Source: RUG420 sp045642465 (GTDB lineage: Bacteria > Bacillota > Clostridia > Oscillospirales > Acutalibacteraceae). Taken from it: a stretch of 36,204 nt of DNA. Where the stretch lies: assembly GCA_045642465.1 (NCBI GenBank), contig JAZUIY010000005.1, forward strand, positions 1 through 36,204, given 5' to 3'. Shown here piece by piece: positions 31,959 to 36,204 of the stretch. The notes beneath the pieces are model-generated. The model saw only the letters and a list, made by a program, of their open reading frames with translations. It was not told where the DNA came from and made no database searches. Both the position numbers and the translations under genes were made by a program. How positions within the stretch are numbered: position 1 is the stretch's first letter; each line of letters opens with the position of its first letter.

Positions 31959-32897
31959 ATGAGACTGGTTTACGACAATGTACTGGAAGCCATCGGTGCT
32001 ACACCAATGATTAAACTGAAAAATATGGTGGACCCGGATATGGCTGAAGTATTGGTAAAATATGAAGGCTTAAATGTAGGCGGTTCCATTAAAACCAGAA
32101 CCGCATGCACCATGATTGAAGCCGCCGAAAAGGAAGGCAAGCTGGGCCCGGATTCCATTATTGTGGAACCAACGTCCGGGAACCAGGGCATAGGCCTTGC
32201 CTTGGTAGGTGCCGTACGCGGATACAAAACCGTCATCATCATGCCGGACTCCGTGTCGGAAGAACGCCGAAAACTCTGCCGCCATTACGGCGCAGAAGTG
32301 ATTCTGATCCACGACGACGGAGACATTGGGGCCTGCATAGACGAGTGCCTCCAAACTGCGCTGAAAATGCAGCGGGAAGACCCACGGGTCTTCGTGCCAC
32401 AGCAGTTTGAAAACCCAAACAATATCCGTGCACAGAAGTATCACACCGCCTTGGAAATCATGGAACAGGTTGCAGGCCCAATTGACGGGTTCTGCTCCGG
32501 CATCGGCACCGGCGGCACCATCACCGGTGTAGGGGAAGTCCTAAAAAAGAACTTCCCGGACGTGCTCATTTGGGCAGTGGAACCGGAAAACGCAGCCATC
32601 TTGGCCGGCGGTAACATAGGCACCCATATTCAGATGGGCATTGGGGACGGCTTAATCCCTGCCATCTTAAACACCAACATTTACGATGACATTTACATTG
32701 TTACCGACAAAGAAGCGTTACAGACCGCAAGAGATTTGGCCAAGAAAGAAGGCCTTATGTGCGGCATCTCTTCCGGCACCAATGTAGCAGCTGCCTTGAA
32801 CATGGCCAAAAAGTTAGGTCCTGGCAAAACCGTAGTAACCGTTTTACCAGACACCGCAGAACGCTACTTTTCCACACCGCTCTTTGACGGCGAATAA
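31959..32897 (+). CDS. cysK: Cysteine synthase-like PLP-dependent enzyme
   Basis: The 312-residue protein belongs to the fold-type II PLP family that includes O-acetylserine sulfhydrylase. The PLP lysine is Lys45 in LNVGGSIKTRTA, the substrate loop is EPTSGNQGIGLAL near 71, the phosphate-binding loop GIGTGGTITGVGE near 186, and ISSGTN near 267. In classical CysK the lysine loop is NPGGSVKDR; here Pro is Val and Asp is Thr, so a related beta-replacement activity cannot be excluded. Sulfide plus O-acetylserine to cysteine is the most likely reaction. It stands alone, with its own promoter and terminator. Confidence 0.85.
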   Translation: MRLVYDNVLEAIGATPMIKLKNMVDPDMAEVLVKYEGLNVGGSIKTRTACTMIEAAEKEGKLGPDSIIVEPTSGNQGIGLALVGAVRGYKTVIIMPDSVSEERRKLCRHYGAEVILIHDDGDIGACIDECLQTALKMQREDPRVFVPQQFENPNNIRAQKYHTALEIMEQVAGPIDGFCSGIGTGGTITGVGEVLKKNFPDVLIWAVEPENAAILAGGNIGTHIQMGIGDGLIPAILNTNIYDDIYIVTDKEALQTARDLAKKEGLMCGISSGTNVAAALNMAKKLGPGKTVVTVLPDTAERYFSTPLFDGE

Positions 32898-32901
32898 AAA
32901 G

Positions 32902-32931
32902 AAAAAGACATCCTTCCGGATGTCTTTTTTA
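32902..32931 (+). terminator. Terminator of the cysteine synthase-like gene
   Basis: AAAAAGACATCC-TTCC-GGATGTCTTTTTT. Confidence 0.9.
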
Positions 32932-32971
32932 TTTTCTTTCCATTGTCATCAAGCCCGCAGAGGGGAAATGG

Positions 32972-33205
32972 TTAGTTGTTGTTATCCGGCTCTTCTTTGT
33001 GGATGATCTCCACTTTTGCGTGTTGAATCTTCGCACCGGAGTTATTGCTTTTCTTTACGACGGTGTTCTTTTCCCAGTAAACGCGGCCAGGTGCAATTCC
33101 GGCAACGACCTTTCCAACCTCTTCTTCAGACAGTTCGGCCAGCTTCTTGTTCAGGGCTTCTACTTCATTTTTCAGAGCGTGCAGTTCTTCTTTTGTTTTC
33201 ATCAT
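32972..33205 (-). CDS. Small protein with a bacteriocin-leader-like N-terminus
   Basis: The 77-residue protein begins at ATG 33205, 7 bases behind AAAGGA. The first part, MMKTKEELHALKNEVEALNK then KLAELSEEEVGKVVAG, is a charged helix ending in LSEEEVxKVVAG, close to the 'LSeeELeqVaGG' cleavage signal of bacteriocin-type and Nif11-like leaders. The remainder (IAPGRVYWEKNTVVKKSNN onward) is basic then acidic, has no Cys, and ends DNNN. If cut after AG it would release a 41-residue peptide. No peptidase-transporter or modification enzyme is beside it, so it could be an orphan precursor or just a small coiled-coil protein. Confidence 0.55.
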   Translation of the reverse strand: MMKTKEELHALKNEVEALNKKLAELSEEEVGKVVAGIAPGRVYWEKNTVVKKSNNSGAKIQHAKVEIIHKEEPDNNN

Positions 33206-33332
33206 AAAGCTTTCCTTTCTATTGATATTTGGTGGTTTCAACTATGTATACGGAAAACTTTAAAAAAGGACTATTAAAACGCGTACTGAAAGCCAATGCG
33301 GTCCGAATCCGCCTCACCCATATTTTGCAAAT

Positions 33333-33360
33333 AAAAAACACGCCTATTTAGGCGTCTTTT
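33333..33360 (-). terminator. Terminator, second copy downstream of the tRNA genes
   Basis: On the minus strand AAAAGACGCC-TAAATA-GGCGTGTTTTTT. It differs from the proximal copy by one base in the 3' arm. Confidence 0.7.
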
Positions 33361-33472
33361 CTTGGTGGGAGAGGGTGGACCCGAGCTCCGCTCGGGGAGT
33401 TCGCTTAGCAAGCTAAGCCGTCGTACTGAAAGCCAATGCGGTCCGAATCCGCCTCACCCATATTTTGCAAAT

Positions 33473-33500
33473 AAAAAAGACGCCTATTTAGGCGTCTTTT
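33473..33500 (-). terminator. Terminator of the tRNA-Thr/tRNA-Tyr operon
   Basis: On the minus strand AAAAGACGCC-TAAATA-GGCGTCTTTTTT, starting 3 bases after the CCA of tRNA-Tyr. Confidence 0.85.
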
Positions 33501-33502
33501 CT

Positions 33503-33587
33503 TGGTGGGAGAGGGTGGATTCGAACCACCGAAGTCACTGACAACAGATTTACAGTCTGCCCCCTTTGGCCACTCGGGAACTCTCCC
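33503..33587 (-). tRNA. tRNA-Tyr (anticodon GTA)
   Basis: The 85-nt gene has acceptor arms GGGAGAG and CTCTCCC, discriminator A and encoded CCA. The anticodon arm CAGACTGTAAATCTG gives GTA, and the T arm reads GGTGGTTCGAATCCACC. A long variable arm (TTGTCAGTGACTTC) is normal for bacterial tRNA-Tyr. Its last 17 bases are repeated at 33363-33379. Confidence 0.97.
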
Positions 33588-33627
33588 ATATACCGGCGAA
33601 ACATGCTTTTCAGGTTTTCACCGGCTT

Positions 33628-33703
33628 TGGAGCTGGTGAACGGACTTGAACCCCTGACCTGCTGATTACAAATCAGCTGCTCTACCAACTGAGCTACACC
33701 AGC
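33628..33703 (-). tRNA. tRNA-Thr (anticodon TGT)
   Basis: The 76-nt gene has acceptor arms GCTGGTG and CACCAGC, discriminator T and encoded CCA. The anticodon arm CTGATTTGTAATCAG gives TGT. D arm and T arm (CAGGGGTTCAAGTCCGTTC region, with GTTCAAGTC loop) are normal. It is first in a two-tRNA operon, 40 bases before tRNA-Tyr. Confidence 0.97.
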
Positions 33704-33718
33704 ATGTTGCGCTCAATT

Positions 33719-33747
33719 AATATATCATAAGGAAGGGGTAGGGTCAA
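33719..33747 (-). promoter_or_regulatory. Promoter of the tRNA operon
   Basis: On the minus strand TTGACC (33742-33747), 17 bases, TATATT (33719-33724), about 16 bases before tRNA-Thr. Confidence 0.7.
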
Positions 33748-33803
33748 GGACTTTTTGGGAAAGAAAAAGGAAAAAATAAATAATCGCAATCCCTTACTCG
33801 TTA

Positions 33804-33832
33804 TTGAGAAAAGAAAAGCCGTATTGTATACT
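33804..33832 (+). promoter_or_regulatory. Promoter of the LCP-like/transglutaminase-like operon
   Basis: TTGAGA (33804-33809), 17 bases, TATACT (33827-33832), 29 bases before the ATG. Confidence 0.65.
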
Positions 33833-33861
33833 AATATTCCCAAAAGGAAGGAGGAAGCGCC

Positions 33862-34674
33862 ATGCGTAAGAAGCAAAAAACCACTGGTTTGAAGTTTCAG
33901 ACCGTTCGAGATGAAAAGCGGAGCCGGTCCAGAAAAATCTGGCTGATTTTTGTTCTCGTTGTTTTGCTCATTGCCTCCGGGTCTCTCTTTATATATTTAA
34001 ATAGTATAGGTTTCTTCGATGAGGACTTGGCAGAAACCCAGGCCACCAACATGAAGAAGGAAGTTACCGTAATGGTGTCCAGCGCCGACAGCAAAGGCGA
34101 GCTCGTCTATGTCAGCTGGGTCACTTTGAACACCAAGAATTACTCCTTTGATATCACCGCTGTATCGCCTAACGCACCGTATGCCCAAGGTACTTTGAAA
34201 ACCGTTTATAAGGGCGATGAAGCCACTGCTCTTCAGTTGAAGTCAGCACTGGAAAAAACGTATCAGGTGCAGTTTGATAGATACATCATGCTGCCGGAGT
34301 CCGCTTATCCAAAGCTGCTGAATAAGCTGGGCCGGTACGAAACCTATTTGCCAAAACCAATTGAATACCGATGCGACAAATACGATTTAAACCTGCTGGA
34401 AGGCAACCGCATTCTTCCGGGGTACCAGTTCTTTGATTATCTTTACTATCTGGAAGACCACGACAGCAACATTGAAGCCCAGGCTAGACTCATGGCCCAA
34501 TACCTTCAGCAGATTTTGACACCGAAAAATGCAGAGGATGCTCAGGCACTGTTTGAATCCCTTTGTAATTACTGGATTACGGACATTACCGCCGCTGACT
34601 TTGCAAACTATACACCGTTCTTTACCGCTTGTGGGGATAAAGAAACCGTTAATATTTCTGTGAGGGCAAGATGA
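33862..34674 (+). CDS. Membrane-anchored LytR-CpsA-Psr (LCP)-like protein
   Basis: The 270-residue protein has a basic cytoplasmic head (residues 1-25), one membrane helix (about 26-46, IWLIFVLVVLLIASGSLFIY) and an extracellular domain. That domain resembles the LCP fold: VTVMVSSADSKGELVYVSW, LKSALEKTYQVQFDRYIMLP and YDLNLLEGNRILPGYQFFDYL parallel the phosphate-transfer domain of LCP ligases that attach polymers to peptidoglycan. The usual catalytic arginines after the 'ldG..al.y.r.r' stretch are not there (LYYLEDHDSNIEAQARLM instead), so it may be a divergent or inactive relative. AAGGAGGAAG precedes the start. Its stop overlaps the next ATG by 4 bases. Confidence 0.6.
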   Translation: MRKKQKTTGLKFQTVRDEKRSRSRKIWLIFVLVVLLIASGSLFIYLNSIGFFDEDLAETQATNMKKEVTVMVSSADSKGELVYVSWVTLNTKNYSFDITAVSPNAPYAQGTLKTVYKGDEATALQLKSALEKTYQVQFDRYIMLPESAYPKLLNKLGRYETYLPKPIEYRCDKYDLNLLEGNRILPGYQFFDYLYYLEDHDSNIEAQARLMAQYLQQILTPKNAEDAQALFESLCNYWITDITAADFANYTPFFTACGDKETVNISVRAR

Positions 34675-35921
34675 GCAAACGAAACCCAAAACAGCATAAA
34701 GCCACAGGCGCAATTGCACTTCTCAAAGCAATTGCGCTTTGTTTCGTTGTGCTGGCTGCGGCATACCTGCTTCCACTGGATGAAATCAACGCCTATTTCG
34801 ATGCAAAAGTTGCCGGTGAGGACATCTACATTTCCAAGGAAGATGAAGCCTTCCATTATTATTACCGCCAGCTAAGCGAAAAAGAAAAGAAAGCATACCT
34901 TTATATATACTCTCAAATTGAGGAGTTCCCGGAATACATCCGCACGCCGGTTATGACCGACGAGGAATTGGACCATGTATTCCAGGCCTTGCTTTATGAC
35001 AATCCGGAATTCTACTTCTTAGATGTGACTTGTAATTGTGAAACCGTAGAGTCCTTGCTGGGGCCGGCGGCTTACAAGTTCATTCCGCTCTACCGCTGTG
35101 ACAAGGCACAGTATGAATCTATGCAGGCACAGGTGGAACAGGCAGCAGATGCCATTTTGGCCGGCATGCCAAGCGGTACCGACTACGAGAAGGAACTCTA
35201 TATTCACGACACCTTAATTGAACTTTGTGACTACGGTTCTCAGGACTATGAGGCTGACCCGACCGTGCTGACCATCTATGGTGCACTGGTAAGACATCAG
35301 CCAATCTGTGAAGGCTACGCCAGGGCTGCCCAGTATCTGTTAGAGAAGGCAGGCATTCCATCTTATCTGGTCATTGGCCGTGCCCACAGCAGTTCTTTAG
35401 ACGGAAACACCCGAGAAGAAACCCACATGTGGAATGTGGTAACCATAGACGGACTCAACTACAACTTGGATTTAACCTGGGATGACTTGACCAATATCAA
35501 GAATCAGGAAACCATTTCCAAAGACCCGTCCCATATGTACTTCAATTTGAGTACCGATGAAATCCGTGCAACCCATAACGCAGCCAACCCCGCAGACATT
35601 GCCTCCTGCACCAATACCTTGGCTTCCTATTACAAGCAGAACGCCTTGTACTTTGAAAGCTATGGCACGGTTACAGAGCGGGAAATGATCCGCGCCATGG
35701 CGCGGGCAATGGAGGCCGGACGTAATAGCGTGGAATTCAAGTTCTCCGCTTCTGACGTTATGGATGCTGCCAAAGGTGCTTTGCTGGACAGCCAGCAGAT
35801 CTACGACCTGCTGGAGGCAGCAAACCAAATGGTAGCACCGGAAGACCGGGTCTCCAGCACCACCGTCCGGTATGCATTAGACCCGTCATTCCACGTCATG
35901 GCATTCTACTTTTCTAAGTAA
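34671..35921 (+). CDS. Membrane-anchored transglutaminase-like protein
   Basis: The 416-residue protein has one N-terminal membrane helix or signal anchor (about 14-35, AIALLKAIALCFVVLAAAYL) and a transglutaminase-like domain on the outside. The catalytic triad is visible as Cys213 (HQPICEGYARAA), His252 (ETHMWNVVTIDG) and Asp267 (YNLDLTWDD). Such proteins in Bacillota may be proteases or amide-forming enzymes of the cell surface; the substrate is unknown. The C-terminal 140 residues have no assigned domain. It is translationally coupled to the LCP-like gene (ATGA overlap), suggesting that both act together at the wall. A terminator-like hairpin lies inside its first codons. Confidence 0.85.
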   Translation: MSKRNPKQHKATGAIALLKAIALCFVVLAAAYLLPLDEINAYFDAKVAGEDIYISKEDEAFHYYYRQLSEKEKKAYLYIYSQIEEFPEYIRTPVMTDEELDHVFQALLYDNPEFYFLDVTCNCETVESLLGPAAYKFIPLYRCDKAQYESMQAQVEQAADAILAGMPSGTDYEKELYIHDTLIELCDYGSQDYEADPTVLTIYGALVRHQPICEGYARAAQYLLEKAGIPSYLVIGRAHSSSLDGNTREETHMWNVVTIDGLNYNLDLTWDDLTNIKNQETISKDPSHMYFNLSTDEIRATHNAANPADIASCTNTLASYYKQNALYFESYGTVTEREMIRAMARAMEAGRNSVEFKFSASDVMDAAKGALLDSQQIYDLLEAANQMVAPEDRVSSTTVRYALDPSFHVMAFYFSK

Positions 35922-35949
35922 ATCCACGCGGAACGCCCGGCCGTGTATC

Positions 35950-35977
35950 AACTTTCTAAAAAAGTAGAAAGTTTGTT
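35950..35977 (+). terminator. Weak terminator after the transglutaminase-like gene
   Basis: AACTTTCTA, 6-base loop, TAGAAAGTT, then TGTTGTT. The stem is AT-rich, so termination may be partial; it abuts the strong promoter at 35979. Confidence 0.5.
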
Positions 35978-35978
35978 G

Positions 35979-36007
35979 TTGACAGGGGCTTTCCGTAGTG
36001 ATAATAT
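35979..36007 (+). promoter_or_regulatory. Strong promoter, probably of an rRNA operon
   Basis: Perfect TTGACA (35979-35984), 17 bases, TAATAT (36002-36007). Confidence 0.85.
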
Positions 36008-36204
36008 ATCTCTTGCGCACTGCGAAGGCGCAAACTCAGAAAACCGCGTAAATATGCGGTTTGAAGTACCTTGAAAATTGAACAATGACGAACTTATGAA
36101 CCCTGAAATTTCTATTTGAAGTTTCAAACAGTACTAAATTCCAGACAAGGAATATGACAGAAATCTGTCAGCATTAAGTAATGAGCTAAAAAAGCTTTTA
36201 CTAA
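36008..36204 (+). promoter_or_regulatory. Leader of a probable rRNA operon (16S gene beyond the window)
   Basis: The transcribed leader has two hairpins (TTGCGC/GCGCAA at about 36013-36034; AAACCGC/GCGGTTT near 36044-36063), then GTACCTTGAAAATTGAACAA, which resembles the conserved leader/boxA area before 16S genes in Bacillota, and the AAAAAAGCTTTT run that commonly comes shortly before the 16S start. There is no open reading frame of note. The 16S gene itself is not included, so the assignment is inferred. Confidence 0.65.

Larger units (their letters stand above)
33282..33519 (-). repeat. 140-bp tandem repeat carrying the 3' end of tRNA-Tyr
   Basis: Positions 33282-33379 and 33422-33519 are a 98-bp direct repeat, offset 140 bp, with one mismatch (33339 against 33479). 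Each copy holds, on the minus strand, the last 17 bases of tRNA-Tyr including CCA, a terminator hairpin and a segment that can encode MGEADSDRIGFQY. Between them 33380-33421 is unique and has two hairpins (CCCGAGC/GCTCGGG and GCTTAGC/GCTAAGC). The left copy is thus a truncated tRNA-Tyr end downstream of the real gene, either a tandem duplication or an attachment-site-like scar. It accounts for the gap between 33206 and 33502. Confidence 0.9.

Noticed and set aside
33374..33462. Possible extra tRNA (acceptor-like ends GGGTGAG and CTCTCCC; T-loop-like TCCGAAT)
   Set aside because: The ends pair with a T-T mismatch but no seven-base anticodon loop or normal D and T arms can be drawn; the similarity comes from the duplicated tRNA-Tyr end.

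Overview
The window reads as chromosomal DNA of an anaerobic member of the Bacillota. The basis is the gene content: a DnaD-type helicase loader pair, LuxS, an oxygen-sensitive class III ribonucleotide reductase with its radical-SAM activase, LarE, and strong AAGGAGG-type ribosome binding sites with TTGACA/TATAAT promoters. Clostridia and Negativicutes both remain possible; I cannot place it more finely without comparison.

Positions 1-5500 are visibly AT-richer and look like an accessory patch. They hold the start of an ABC-transporter ATPase gene and a flavodoxin / PadR regulator / membrane ferredoxin operon with a palindromic operator over its promoter. Next come an internally deleted IS3-type element with intact ends and a protein resembling polymorphic-toxin immunity proteins. 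A stranded fragment of an rRNA-methyltransferase tail, a DUF4143-type AAA ATPase behind a five-unit 23-bp repeat array, and an ORF6N gene broken by one stop codon complete the patch.

Positions 5985-32930 are mostly housekeeping. They run rlmD-like, then the dnaD-like and dnaI-like loader genes, tex, two alpha/beta hydrolases and asnS. After these come mnmA-larE-luxS, a HerA-like ATPase, a TSUP permease, a domain-inverted GH3 glycosidase followed by murD-murI, an orphan nuclease-like gene, and nrdD-trxB-panE-like with nrdG upstream, then cysK-like. nrdD carries a fused C-terminal redoxin domain and sits next to a thioredoxin reductase, behind a canonical pair of NrdR boxes. This suggests a self-contained thiol-reductant supply for anaerobic dNTP synthesis.

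Positions 32972-36204 hold a small protein with a bacteriocin-leader-like N-terminus and a tRNA-Thr/tRNA-Tyr pair. The Tyr gene's 3' end is repeated downstream in a 140-bp tandem unit, reminiscent of the E. coli tyrT/rtT locus. A two-gene LCP-like / transglutaminase-like operon follows, then a strong promoter and leader that look like the start of an rRNA operon whose 16S gene would lie just past the window end.

The most interesting signals are the tRNA-Tyr-derived tandem repeat, the NrdD-redoxin fusion with an atypical TrxB, the 23-bp repeat array threaded through a promoter, the leader-peptide-like small protein, and the LCP-like/transglutaminase pair.
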